The position numbers and the translations under genes are program-made. Below the pieces are notes generated by a model, which saw only the letters and a program-made list of their open reading frames with translations, was not told where the DNA came from and searched no databases. 64,000 nt of DNA from Sphingomonas taxi (GTDB lineage Bacteria; Pseudomonadota; Alphaproteobacteria; Sphingomonadales; Sphingomonadaceae), in NCBI GenBank assembly GCA_003240625.1, contig QFMX01000008.1, forward strand, positions 186,001-250,000. The letters run 5' to 3'. This document shows, piece after piece, positions 35,272 through 44,896 of this stretch (within the stretch, counting starts at the first letter, position 1; each line of letters opens with the position of its first letter).

Positions 35272-38200
35272 ATGCAGATCAAGCGCCTCCGCATCACCGG
35301 CTTCAAGAGCTTCGTCGACCCCGCCGACCTCCGCATCGAACCCGGCCTCACCGGCGTCGTCGGCCCCAATGGCTGCGGCAAGTCCAACCTCCTCGAAGCG
35401 CTCCGCTGGACGATGGGCGAGGCCAGCGCCAAGTCGCTGCGCGGCGCCGGCATGGAAGACGTGATCTTCGCCGGCACCGCAACCCGCCCGCCGCGCGATT
35501 TCGCCGAAGTCTCGATCCTCGCCGAAATAAGCGGAGACGAACGCGAGATCGTCCGCCGGATCGAGCGCGGCGCCGGCTCCGCCTACCGGATCGACGGCCG
35601 CGACGTCCGCGCGAAAGACGTCGGCCTGCTGTTCGCCGACGCCGCCACCGGCGCGCACAGCCCCGCGCTCGTCAGCCAGGGCCGGATCGGCGCGGTCATC
35701 GCCGCCAAGCCCGCCGACCGCCGCGCAATGCTCGAGGACGCCGCCGGGATCGCCGGGCTCCACGTCCGCCGCAAGGACGCAGAGGGCAAACTCCGCGCCA
35801 CCGAAGCCAATCTCGCCAAGCTCGACGAGATCATCTCCGACCAGGACGCGCGCGCCGCCACGCTCAAACGCCAGGCGCGCGCCGCCGAACGCTACCGCCT
35901 CATCTCCGCGCAGATCCGCGTCGCCGAAGCCCGCACGCTGTTCGCGCGCTGGCGCGACGCCGCCACCGCATCCGACGCCGCCAAGGCCGAAGCCGCCGCC
36001 GCAGAAGCCCGAGTCCGCGCCGGCACCGACGCCGAACGCGTGGCCGCTGCAGACCAGCTCCGCGCCGTCGAAGCCGTCGCCGCCGCCCGCACCGCCGCCC
36101 TCGCCGCCCGCGACCACGTCGGCGACCTCGCCCACCGCCTCGCCGCGCTGAAAACCGAAAAGGCCGGCGTCGAACGCAGGATCGCCGACCTCGCGGACGC
36201 GCGCACCCGCATCGCCGACGACCGCGCCCGCGAAGGCTCGCTCGCCAGCGACGCCGCCGCCGCGCTCGCCCGCCTCGCCGACGAGGCCAAGGCGCTCGAC
36301 ACCGCGATCGACGACGCCACCGCCGCGATCCCCGATCTCGACGCCGCGCTCGCCCAAACCGAACGCAAAGCCCGCGACGCCGAAGTCGCGCTGGCCCAGG
36401 CGCTCGCCACCCAGGCCCGCGACGCCGCCGAAGTCCGCGTCGCCAGCGCCGCCCTCGCCGCCGCCCGCACCCGCGCCGACCGCGCCGACCGCGACGCGGC
36501 CCAGATCGCCGCCGCGCTCCGCGCTCTTAGCGACCCCGCCCCGCTAGCCGCAGAACGCGAAACCGCTGCCGAAGCCCGGCGCACAGCAACCGCCGCCGCA
36601 GAGTCCGCCCGCCAGGCCATCGCCCAAGCAGACACCGACGAAGCCGCCGCGACCAGCGCGCGCGACGCCGCCGAAACCGCCCGCGCCACCGCTCGCGCAG
36701 ACCTCGCCGCGATCGACGGCGAAGTGGCCGCGCTCACCAAAGCCACGCAAAGTTCAGGCCGCAACCGACTGCTCGACCACGTCTCGGCCAGCGCAGGCTA
36801 TGAACGCGCGCTCGCGGCGGCGCTCAGCGACGATCTCGACACCGGCCTCGACGCATGGACCGGCGCCGAGCCCCGCGACGAAGACCCCCAAGCGCCCGCC
36901 GACGCCGAACCGCTGGCAAAGCATGTCGATGCACCCCCCGCGCTCGCCCGCAGGCTCGCACAGGTCTTCGTCGTCGACACCGACACCAACCAACATCTCG
37001 CCGTCGGCCAGTGCATCGTCACCCGGGACGGCCGACTCCGCCGCTGGGACGGGTTCACCGCAACCGGCACCGGCGCCGCGGCCGCCGAACGCCTCGTCCG
37101 CCGCAACCGCCTCGCTGCGCTCCAGGCCGCACGACCCGCCGCAGCCACGGCGCTCAACAAAGCCGAACACTCGCGCGCCGCGATCGACGAGCGGATCGCC
37201 GAAGCCCACCGCCAGTCGCAAACCGCCCGTGCCGCCCTGCAACGCGCCGAAACCACCGCGCGCGACGCAACCCGCAACGAAGACCGCGCCACATCAGCGC
37301 TGGAACGCCTCGCCACCCAACGCGCCGACCTCGACGCCCGCGCGCACCGCATCGCCGACGACGTCGCCGATGCGCACGCCGAACGCACCCGCGCCGAGGC
37401 CGCGATGGCCGCCGTCCCCGACGGCACCGCTAACGCCCGCCAGGTCGCCACGCTGCAATACGACGCCGAACGCAGCCGCGCCGCCGTCGCGCAGGCCCGC
37501 GCCGATCGCACCACGCTAGACCGCAGCATCGCCACCCACCGCGAACGCCTCGCCGCCGCCCAGGCCGACACCCGAAGCTGGCGCGCGCGAGCCGGGGAAG
37601 CCGCCAAGCGCATCGCCGCCATGGACACGCGGGAAACGACCCTAGGCGTCGACCTCGCAGCCATCGCCGATCGCCCCGCTACGCTCGAAGTGGAAATCGC
37701 CACGCTCGACGGCGAACACCAAGAAGCCCGCACCACCGCCGACGCCCTGCTCGCGACCGAACGCACCGCGGAAACCGCCGCCCGCACCGCCGACGACGCC
37801 CACCGCGCCGCCACCGAAGCCCTGTCTCAAGCCCGAGAAGCCCGCGCCGGTGCGATCGCCCGCGTCGAAAACCACGAAGCCCGCCGCCTCGACCTAGGCA
37901 AACTTTCCGGCGAACGCTTCCAATGCCCAGCCCCCGTTCTCCCCGAACGCCTCGGCTTCGCAGTCGCCGACGTCCGCGCCCCAGCCGAAGAATCCGCCAC
38001 CCACGACCGCCTGACCACCGACCGCGAACGTATCGGCCCGGTCAACCTCGTCGCCGAAACCGAACTCGCCGAACTCGAAGATTCCGCGCGGGGCAACGCC
38101 GTCGAACGCGAGGAACTAGGCCAGGCGGTCAACCGCCTGCGCGGCTCGATCGGCACGCTCAACCGCGAAGGTCGCCAACGCCTGCTCGCCGCGTTCGAAG

Positions 38201-38658
38201 CGGTGAACTGCCATTTCCAACGCCTCTTCACCACCCTCTTCGACGGTGGCGCCGCGCATCTCGAACTGATCGACTCCGACGACCCGCTCGAAGCCGGGCT
38301 CGAGATCATGGCGCAACCGCCCGGCAAGCGCCTCCAGTCGCTAACGCTCCTCTCAGGCGGCGAGCAAGCGTTGACCGCAGTCGCATTGATCTTCGGCCTG
38401 TTCCTCACCAACCCCGCGCCGATCTGCGTGCTCGACGAGGTCGACGCACCGCTCGACGACGCCAATATCGAGCGCTTCTGCGACCTGCTCGACCGCATGT
38501 CGCGCGACACCGACACGCGCTATCTCGTCGTCACGCACAACGCCGTCACGATGAGCCGCATGCACCGCCTGTTCGGCGTGACGATGATCGAACGCGGGGT
38601 CAGCCGCCTCGTCTCGGTCGATCTCCAGGCCGCAACCGGACTGATCGCCACGGGCTGA
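35272..38658 (+). CDS. smc: Chromosome partition protein SMC
   Basis: ATPase that condenses and segregates chromosomes with ScpA/ScpB. The 1128-residue protein starts MQIKRLRITGFKSFVDPADL. Walker A is GPNGCGKSNLLEALRW (about 32-47), followed by two long coiled coils extremely rich in Ala, Arg, Asp and Glu (about 165-490 and 650-930), a hinge around 490-640, signature LLSGGEQALTAVALIFGL, and Walker B ICVLDEVDAPLDDAN near 1065. Length is normal for alphaproteobacteria. The gene is about 70% GC or more, which produces many false reading frames. It may be transcribed with the DUF721-DsbA genes, although a palindromic repeat intervenes. Confidence 0.96.
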   Translation: MQIKRLRITGFKSFVDPADLRIEPGLTGVVGPNGCGKSNLLEALRWTMGEASAKSLRGAGMEDVIFAGTATRPPRDFAEVSILAEISGDEREIVRRIERGAGSAYRIDGRDVRAKDVGLLFADAATGAHSPALVSQGRIGAVIAAKPADRRAMLEDAAGIAGLHVRRKDAEGKLRATEANLAKLDEIISDQDARAATLKRQARAAERYRLISAQIRVAEARTLFARWRDAATASDAAKAEAAAAEARVRAGTDAERVAAADQLRAVEAVAAARTAALAARDHVGDLAHRLAALKTEKAGVERRIADLADARTRIADDRAREGSLASDAAAALARLADEAKALDTAIDDATAAIPDLDAALAQTERKARDAEVALAQALATQARDAAEVRVASAALAAARTRADRADRDAAQIAAALRALSDPAPLAAERETAAEARRTATAAAESARQAIAQADTDEAAATSARDAAETARATARADLAAIDGEVAALTKATQSSGRNRLLDHVSASAGYERALAAALSDDLDTGLDAWTGAEPRDEDPQAPADAEPLAKHVDAPPALARRLAQVFVVDTDTNQHLAVGQCIVTRDGRLRRWDGFTATGTGAAAAERLVRRNRLAALQAARPAAATALNKAEHSRAAIDERIAEAHRQSQTARAALQRAETTARDATRNEDRATSALERLATQRADLDARAHRIADDVADAHAERTRAEAAMAAVPDGTANARQVATLQYDAERSRAAVAQARADRTTLDRSIATHRERLAAAQADTRSWRARAGEAAKRIAAMDTRETTLGVDLAAIADRPATLEVEIATLDGEHQEARTTADALLATERTAETAARTADDAHRAATEALSQAREARAGAIARVENHEARRLDLGKLSGERFQCPAPVLPERLGFAVADVRAPAEESATHDRLTTDRERIGPVNLVAETELAELEDSARGNAVEREELGQAVNRLRGSIGTLNREGRQRLLAAFEAVNCHFQRLFTTLFDGGAAHLELIDSDDPLEAGLEIMAQPPGKRLQSLTLLSGGEQALTAVALIFGLFLTNPAPICVLDEVDAPLDDANIERFCDLLDRMSRDTDTRYLVVTHNAVTMSRMHRLFGVTMIERGVSRLVSVDLQAATGLIATG

Positions 38659-38707
38659 CGTTTGGGATAGGATGGCCGCACCATCTAATTTTCGAGGATT
38701 CGATGCC

Positions 38708-39004
38708 ATGGCCGTCAAGGTAGTTGCGTTGGTTACCGTCAAGCCCGGCCAGGACGAGGCGTTCGTCGCCGCGGCGAAGATCTGCGTCGCGGCATCGCGG
38801 GCCGAGCCGGGCGTGCTGCACTACGAGCTATGGCAGGAAACCGAAGGCGAGCGCCGCTTCGTGTTCAACGAACTCTATGTCGATGACGCCGCCGTACAGC
38901 AGCACATGGCGTCGGATCACTTCAAGGCGTTCGGCCTCGCCGCGCGCGATCTCGCCGCCGCCCGCCCGACGATCATCGTGACGCATCCCGTCGACGTCGG
39001 CTGA
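38708..39004 (+). CDS. Antibiotic biosynthesis monooxygenase-domain protein (YgiN-like quinol monooxygenase)
   Basis: A 98-residue ABM-fold protein: VKVVALVTVKPGQDEAFVAAA, EPGVLHYELWQ, ERRFVFNELYVDDAAVQQHMASDHFKAFG (part: FVFNELYVDD). These small dimeric ferredoxin-like proteins include quinol monooxygenases and heme or polyketide oxygenases. ATG 38708 is chosen over 38672 because it starts the fold directly. It ends 19 bp from the convergent GGDEF-EAL gene. Confidence 0.83.
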   Translation: MAVKVVALVTVKPGQDEAFVAAAKICVAASRAEPGVLHYELWQETEGERRFVFNELYVDDAAVQQHMASDHFKAFGLAARDLAAARPTIIVTHPVDVG

Positions 39005-39023
39005 TCGAACGCTGACCCCCGGG

Positions 39024-41450
39024 TCAGGCGGCAAACCGCTGGGGCTGCTCCGGTAATTCGGGCGGCTCCTGACGTTCGCGGTGCGCTGTCGCCTTCTGAA
39101 GGACGCGCTCGAACCGCTCGATCTGCTCGTTGCCGGGCGTCAACGGTCGACCGACGAGATAGCCCTGTACGGCATCGCAACCGATCATCCGCAGCAGGTC
39201 GAGCTGGTCCCTGGTTTCGACGCCCTCGGCGTGCGTGAGGACGCCGAGTTCCTTGCCGACCCCGACGATCCCACGCAGCACCGCCATCGAGCGCGGATCG
39301 AAGCCCGCACGAACCACGAAGCTCCGGTCGATCTTGATCCGGTCGAACTTGAAGTCGCGCAGATGCGAGAGCGACGACTGGCCGGTGCCGAAATCGTCGA
39401 GCGCCACCTTCACGCCGATCCTGCGGATACGGTCGATCGTCGCCGCCGTCCGGTCCGCATCGTCGATCAGCGCGGTCTCGGTGATTTCGATCTCGACCCG
39501 CTCGGCGGCGATGCCGTGCACCAGGATCGCCTGGGTCAGGTGATGCACCAGCGCCTCGGACTTGAGCTGCGCGGCGGATACGTTGATCGCGACGTGCAGG
39601 TGGGAAGACCAGCCGGATAGCTGGCGACAGGCGTCCATGATCACCCAGCGACCGATATCCTCGATCAGGCCGCATTCCTCGGCGATCGGAATGAACCGCG
39701 CTGGCGGCACCCAGCCTCGCGTCGGGTGGTTCCAGCGGATCAGTGCCTCGTAGCCGGTGGTGATCCCGGTCGACAGCTGCACGACGGGCTGGAATGCGAG
39801 GGTGAAGCCGGCGGTCTGGAGGGCTTCGTGCAGGTCGTCGACGATGTGCTGGCGTTCGGCGAGGCGTTCGGCGAGGCCCGGGACATAGGCCTGGGCGCGC
39901 CGGCGACCGAGCCGCTTGGCCTCGTACAGCGCCATGTCCGCGCGCTTCATCAGGTCCTCGGGCGAGAGATCGCCGGCGAAACCGGAGATGCCGATGCTGC
40001 AGCTCGGCAGCAGCCGGCGTCCCTCGACCGTCACCGGGGCGCTCAACCGCACGACGATCGCCTCCGCCAGCGCGGTCGCCGCCTCGCCCATCTCGCGCAC
40101 GATGATCGCGATCTCGTCCCCGCCCATCCGCGCGATGAAGCTGTCGCGCGGGACCAGCCCGGAGAGCTGCGTCGCGACATGCACCAGCAGCTTGTCGCCG
40201 ACGCCGTGCCCGAACGCGTCGTTGATCCGCTTGAACTCGTCGAGATCGATCAACAGCAGCGAGAACGGCGCGCCCTGCGCGATCAGCGCCTCCTTCGTCT
40301 CGCGCAACGACCGACGATTGCCCAGCCCCGTCAGCGGATCGTGATAGGCGAGATGCTTGAGGTCGCCGAGCGCGGTCCGCTCCGCGCTGACGTCGGTGAA
40401 GGTCAGGACGATCCCCTGGCGCGGCACCGGACGGCACTGCATCTGATAGGTCCGGCCGTCCTCCATCTCGCATTCGCGGTCGAAGCCGGTGTCCGCCTCG
40501 ACCCATTGCTTCATCGCGCCGCCGACCAGCGCGCGCTTTTCGGCAGGCCAGTCGCGATACCGCGCGATCGCATCGAGAAAGCCGTCGATCGTCAGACCCG
40601 GCGCGATCGCCTCCGCCGGCGTATCGAACAGATCGAGGAAGCGGCGGTTGAAGTGACGCAGCCGCCCGTCCCTGTCGATGAACACCAGCCCGTCGCTCAT
40701 GCTCTCCAGCACCGCCTTGAGCGTCCGCGACTCCTGCTCGCGCGCGGCTTTTATCCGGGTGAACGTCAACAGGCTGCCGAGACACGTCACCGAGACGGCG
40801 AACGCCATGCAGGCGGCGACCAGCCCGGGCGACAACAGGCCACCCTGCCGTTCGTCGATGCTGCCGATGACGATGTCGCCGGACAGCGAGACGAAATGCG
40901 TCACGCACACCGCGAGCGCGAACAACAGGCACCCGGTCGGGCGCGAGCGCGACCAGCGTGCGTCGAACTGCCACGCCGCCACGATCGCCGCCCCGAGCAG
41001 CAGGCCGATCATGTTGGTCGGCCAGGAGAAGAAATGCGCGCAGTCCATCATGCCGGTGATGCCGACCGCATGCATGCACCAGATCCCGCCACCCGCGACG
41101 GCGCCCGCCAGGCTGCGCTGGCCCCGCGTCCGTGCTTGCGTGATCGCGACCATCGGCAGCCCGACCGCGGCGATCCCCACGAACGCCGACAGCACCGTCA
41201 TCAACGCGTCGTAGCGAAGCAACAGGTCGGGACGATAGGCGAGGATCGCGATGAAATGCGTGGTCCAGACGCCGAGCCCGGCGGCCAGCGCGAGCGCGAC
41301 GTGCCGCCAGCCCATGGCCTCGCGCGCGGTCGGATCGGCGAGATCGGTGGTGAGCAGCGCCACCGACCACCCCGCGGTCAGGCAGATGCCGACCGCAACC
41401 GCCACCAGGGACCCGGAATGCTGAAAATGCAGATTGAAGAGAATAGGCAC
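39024..41450 (-). CDS. MHYT-PAS-GGDEF-EAL cyclic-di-GMP signalling protein
   Basis: An 808-residue membrane protein. Residues 1-235 carry an MHYT sensor with seven predicted helices and three motif copies in variant form (THFIAI, MHAVGI, THFVSL), proposed to bind a metal and sense gases. A PAS domain follows (about 245-365, LKAVLESMSDGLVFIDRDGRL). The GGDEF domain (about 370-530) has the site ARMGGDEIAII, with Ile instead of Phe. The EAL domain (about 545-790) retains EALIRW, DDFGTG and EGVET, so phosphodiesterase activity is likely. It is divergent from the attE-like ABC operon, with a 211-bp gap that holds no gene. Confidence 0.93.
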   Translation of the reverse strand: MPILFNLHFQHSGSLVAVAVGICLTAGWSVALLTTDLADPTAREAMGWRHVALALAAGLGVWTTHFIAILAYRPDLLLRYDALMTVLSAFVGIAAVGLPMVAITQARTRGQRSLAGAVAGGGIWCMHAVGITGMMDCAHFFSWPTNMIGLLLGAAIVAAWQFDARWSRSRPTGCLLFALAVCVTHFVSLSGDIVIGSIDERQGGLLSPGLVAACMAFAVSVTCLGSLLTFTRIKAAREQESRTLKAVLESMSDGLVFIDRDGRLRHFNRRFLDLFDTPAEAIAPGLTIDGFLDAIARYRDWPAEKRALVGGAMKQWVEADTGFDRECEMEDGRTYQMQCRPVPRQGIVLTFTDVSAERTALGDLKHLAYHDPLTGLGNRRSLRETKEALIAQGAPFSLLLIDLDEFKRINDAFGHGVGDKLLVHVATQLSGLVPRDSFIARMGGDEIAIIVREMGEAATALAEAIVVRLSAPVTVEGRRLLPSCSIGISGFAGDLSPEDLMKRADMALYEAKRLGRRRAQAYVPGLAERLAERQHIVDDLHEALQTAGFTLAFQPVVQLSTGITTGYEALIRWNHPTRGWVPPARFIPIAEECGLIEDIGRWVIMDACRQLSGWSSHLHVAINVSAAQLKSEALVHHLTQAILVHGIAAERVEIEITETALIDDADRTAATIDRIRRIGVKVALDDFGTGQSSLSHLRDFKFDRIKIDRSFVVRAGFDPRSMAVLRGIVGVGKELGVLTHAEGVETRDQLDLLRMIGCDAVQGYLVGRPLTPGNEQIERFERVLQKATAHRERQEPPELPEQPQRFAA

Positions 41451-41661
41451 GACGTTCGCTTCGACAGTTTTTTATCTTGTCGCATGAAGGTGTTAAGGAA
41501 ACTTGTTCAGTAACGGACCTGCCGGCAATCGTTTGCGAAGCCGACACCTGACTGTTCGCGTACACGCATTGATGTCGAGCCCCTCGCGACACACATGAGG
41601 GACGTCGATCGAGCCGGTTGCGGACGCGTTCGAACCAGGGATGACCGCGGGGGATTCGAGA

Positions 41662-42348
41662 ATGCAGGACGATCGAACCCTTCTGGCGGTGCGCGCGCTG
41701 GGCAAGTCGGTGCCGGGGCCCCGGCTGCTGTTCCAACACCTCGAACTCGACGTCCAGGCGGGCGAACTCGTCGCGATCATCGGCGAATCGGGCGTGGGGA
41801 AATCGACGCTGCTCAACATCCTCGCCGGGTTGGACGAGGCGGACGAGGGCAGCGTCGCGATCGACGGGACGGTGCTGGGGACGCTCGACGAAACCGCGCG
41901 CACGCGGCTGCGGCGCGAGCGGATCGGTTTCGTGTTCCAGGCCTTCCACATCCTGCCCTATCTGACGCTGCAACAGAATGTCGCGCTGCCGTTGACGCTG
42001 GTCTCGCCCGACGCCGCCGCGGCTAGCAAGCGGGCGGAGGCCATGCTCGAGGCGGTCGGGCTGGGTGGGCGCGGCGACGGCTATGCGCGCGACCTGTCGG
42101 GCGGCGAGTTGCAGCGCGTCGCGATCGCCCGTGCGCTGGTCCACCGGCCTGCGCTGATCCTGGCGGACGAGCCGACCGGCAATCTCGATCCCGAAACCGC
42201 CGCGCGCGTGCTGTCGCTGTTCGCCGGAGCGGTGCGCGACAACAGGGCGGCGGGCGTGATGGTGACGCATTCGGATGCGAGCGCGGCGATCGCCGATCGC
42301 GTTCTGACGCTCGGCCGCGACGGACTGGTGGAGCGCCGTGATCGCTGA
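41662..42348 (+). CDS. ABC transporter ATP-binding protein (LolD/MacB type, attE-like)
   Basis: A 228-residue ATPase. It has Walker A IIGESGVGKSTLLN, Q-loop FVFQAFHILPYLTLQQN, signature LSGGELQRVAIARAL, Walker B LILADEPTGNLD, and H-loop VMVTHSDASAA, as in the lipoprotein/MacB family. GGGGGA precedes ATG 41662; an ATG seven codons upstream (41641) is possible. It overlaps the permease start by 11 bp. ATPase, FtsX permease and AttH lipocalin together match the attEFGH-type operon. Confidence 0.9.
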   Translation: MQDDRTLLAVRALGKSVPGPRLLFQHLELDVQAGELVAIIGESGVGKSTLLNILAGLDEADEGSVAIDGTVLGTLDETARTRLRRERIGFVFQAFHILPYLTLQQNVALPLTLVSPDAAAASKRAEAMLEAVGLGGRGDGYARDLSGGELQRVAIARALVHRPALILADEPTGNLDPETAARVLSLFAGAVRDNRAAGVMVTHSDASAAIADRVLTLGRDGLVERRDR

Positions 42349-44896
42349 CGCGCGCCCCGCTGCTCCTCGCCCTCCGGAGCCCCGGCTCTGGTCGGCGCGG
42401 GTCGCGCTGGGCTGGCTGGTCACCGGCGAGTGGCGGTTCCACCCTGCCCGCTTCGTCATGACCGCCGTGGCGATCGCAGTCGGAGTCGCGCTGGGGTTTG
42501 CGGTCCATCTGGTCAACGGATCCGCGCTCGCGTCGTTCGACGGTGCGATGCGCGGCGTCAGCGGTGCGGCCGAACTGTCGGTACGCGCGACCAGTCCGGT
42601 CGGCTTCGACGAACGCCTTTATCCCAGCGTCGCACGGACCGACGGTGTCGCCGATACGAGCCCGGTCGTCCGCCTCGACGCGCGGATCGGTACGAAGCGC
42701 CTGACCTTGCTCGGCGTCGATGTCGTTCGCGCAGCCGTCGTGACGCCCTCGCTGATCGGCGCGCGACCGCAGGGGGCGGACACCGGCAACGACGCCGTGT
42801 TCGACGAAGACACGCTGTTCCTGTCGCGCGCCGCACTCACGCAGGTCGGTGCGAAGATCGGCAGCCGGGTCACGGTCGTCGCCAACGGGCGGGCGGTACC
42901 GCTTCGCGTCGCGGGCACCCTGCCGGCGACCGATGCCGCAGTCGCGGTCGGCGTCATGGATATCGCCGCGGCACAGTGGCGCTTCGGTCGGCTCGGCCGA
43001 ATCGATCGGCTCGACCTGGCACTGTCAGACCGTGGTGCGGCGGAGGCGGCGTTGCGGGCCACGCTGCCGGCGGACGCGATCCTGTCGACCGCCGAGACGC
43101 AGAACGCACAGGGCGATTCGCTGTCGCGCGCGTACCGGGTCAATCTCGACATGCTGGCGCTGGTCGCGCTGCTGACCGGCGGGTTCCTGGTCTACTCCGC
43201 GCAGTCGCTATCGGTGGTGCGACGCCAGCGCGCCTTCGCCTTGCTGCGGACGCTCGGCATGCCGCGCGGCGGCGTCATCGCGGCGGTGGTCGTCGAGGGG
43301 CTCGCGATCGGGCTGGTCGGCGCGTCGGCGGGCTTGGTCATCGGCTATGCGCTGGCATGGGGCGCGCTGCACTGGTTCGGCGGCGATCTCGGCGCGGGGT
43401 ATTTCGGTGGCGCCACCGCGCACGTCGTGATCCAGCCGGTCGCGGCGCTCGGCTTCTTCTCGCTCGGCCTGCTGGCGTCGATATTGGGGAGTGCGCTGCC
43501 GGCAAGGGTGGCGGCACGCGCGGCCCCTGCCGCTGCGCTGAAGAATGCGGGCGACGTGCTCGATCCGCGGCGGCGCGTGGCGTGGTGGCCCGCGGTCGCG
43601 TTGCTCGTGGCGGGCGGCGCGGCGGCGTTGCTGCCTGCGGTCGGTGGCCTGCCGCTGTTCGGCTTTGCGGGCATGGCGCTGATGCTCGCGGGCGGCGTCG
43701 CGGGTGTACCGTGGTTCGCGCGCACGCTGCTGACCCCGCTGGCAAAGCGGACGCGCGGGAGCGTGCCGGGGCTGCTGGCGATCCGCCATCTGCACGGCGC
43801 GCCCGGCGAGGCCGCGACCGCGCTGTGCGGGATCGTCGCCTCGACTGCGCTGATGATCGCGATGGCGACGATGGTGACCAGCTTTCGCGGCGCGGTCGAC
43901 GAGTGGCTGAACCAGGTGCTCGGCGCGGACCTGTATCTGCGCACGACGGCAGGCGCCACGTTCGATCCGGCGACGCGCACCCGACTAGCGACGACGGCGG
44001 GAATCGAGCGGCTCGCTTTCAGTCGGCAGATTCCCCTGACGATCGCCGCCGACCGACCGCCGGTAAGCCTGATCGCGCGACCCGAACGGGGTGGCCAGGA
44101 TCCGTTGCTCGTGCTGATCGAGACCGCGGCCCCGCTCCCCAAGACTGCGCTGCCGGTGTGGGTCTCCGAACCGGCGCAACGGCTGTACGGTTGGGATCCC
44201 GGCGAGCGCATTACGCTGCCGATCGCCGGACGGACGCAGTTCGTGGTCGCCGGGGTATGGCGCGACTACGGGCGCCAGGCGGGGGCGGTGCTGATCGACG
44301 AGGGCGACTATCAACGTCTCACCGGCGATGACGCGCGCGACGAGATTTCCGCGACGATCGCGCCCGGCCGGGATGCGGCGCAGGTTGCGCGCGCGATGAC
44401 CGTCAAGCTGCCGCCAGCGTTGCGCGATCAGGTCGAGGTGAGCCAGCCGGCGACGCTGCGACGGCTCGCGCTGACGATCTTCGATCGCAGTTTCGCGGTG
44501 ACCTATCTGCTGGAGGCGGTCGCGATCCTGGTCGGGCTTGCCGGCGTCGCGGCGACGATGTCGGCGCAGACGATCGCGCGCGAACGCGAGTTCGGGATGT
44601 TGCGGCATCTGGGGCTCACCCGGCGGCAATTGACGACGATGCTGGCGACCGAGGGCGCGATCGTCGGACTGACCGGGGCGCTGGCCGGGATCGGACTCGG
44701 ATTGCTGCTGTCGCAGGTGCTGATCCATGTGATCAACCCGCAGTCGTTCAACTGGACGATGACCACGCGGGTGCCGATCGGCACGCTGATCGGCGTAGCG
44801 GCCGCACTGAGCGGTGCGGCGGCGGCGACCGCGGTCCTTGCCGGGCGGCGTGCGACCGCCAAGAGCGCGGTGCAATCGGTGCGGGAGGATTGGTGA
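42338..44896 (+). CDS. ABC transporter permease with two FtsX domains (attF/attG-like)
   Basis: An 852-residue inner-membrane protein starting at GTG. It has an N-terminal helix (about 25-50), a periplasmic domain, an FtsX helix bundle around 265-400, four more helices to about 480, a second periplasmic domain (about 500-710), and a final FtsX bundle (715-850, YLLEAVAILVGLAGVAATMSAQTIARER in part). This is the MacB/LolCE-superfamily type with duplicated permease units, as in AttF-AttG fusions. It overlaps the ATPase stop by 11 bp and the lipocalin start by one base (TGATG). It probably extracts or moves a hydrophobic substrate from the inner membrane. Confidence 0.9.
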   Translation: MIADARPAAPRPPEPRLWSARVALGWLVTGEWRFHPARFVMTAVAIAVGVALGFAVHLVNGSALASFDGAMRGVSGAAELSVRATSPVGFDERLYPSVARTDGVADTSPVVRLDARIGTKRLTLLGVDVVRAAVVTPSLIGARPQGADTGNDAVFDEDTLFLSRAALTQVGAKIGSRVTVVANGRAVPLRVAGTLPATDAAVAVGVMDIAAAQWRFGRLGRIDRLDLALSDRGAAEAALRATLPADAILSTAETQNAQGDSLSRAYRVNLDMLALVALLTGGFLVYSAQSLSVVRRQRAFALLRTLGMPRGGVIAAVVVEGLAIGLVGASAGLVIGYALAWGALHWFGGDLGAGYFGGATAHVVIQPVAALGFFSLGLLASILGSALPARVAARAAPAAALKNAGDVLDPRRRVAWWPAVALLVAGGAAALLPAVGGLPLFGFAGMALMLAGGVAGVPWFARTLLTPLAKRTRGSVPGLLAIRHLHGAPGEAATALCGIVASTALMIAMATMVTSFRGAVDEWLNQVLGADLYLRTTAGATFDPATRTRLATTAGIERLAFSRQIPLTIAADRPPVSLIARPERGGQDPLLVLIETAAPLPKTALPVWVSEPAQRLYGWDPGERITLPIAGRTQFVVAGVWRDYGRQAGAVLIDEGDYQRLTGDDARDEISATIAPGRDAAQVARAMTVKLPPALRDQVEVSQPATLRRLALTIFDRSFAVTYLLEAVAILVGLAGVAATMSAQTIAREREFGMLRHLGLTRRQLTTMLATEGAIVGLTGALAGIGLGLLLSQVLIHVINPQSFNWTMTTRVPIGTLIGVAAALSGAAAATAVLAGRRATAKSAVQSVREDW

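Noticed and set aside
38917..42516. A 1199-codon open frame on the minus strand spanning the ABM gene, GGDEF-EAL gene and ABC ATPase
   Set aside because: It crosses three well-supported genes in the wrong frame and encodes low-complexity Arg/Gly/Pro sequence. It exists because high GC removes stop codons.
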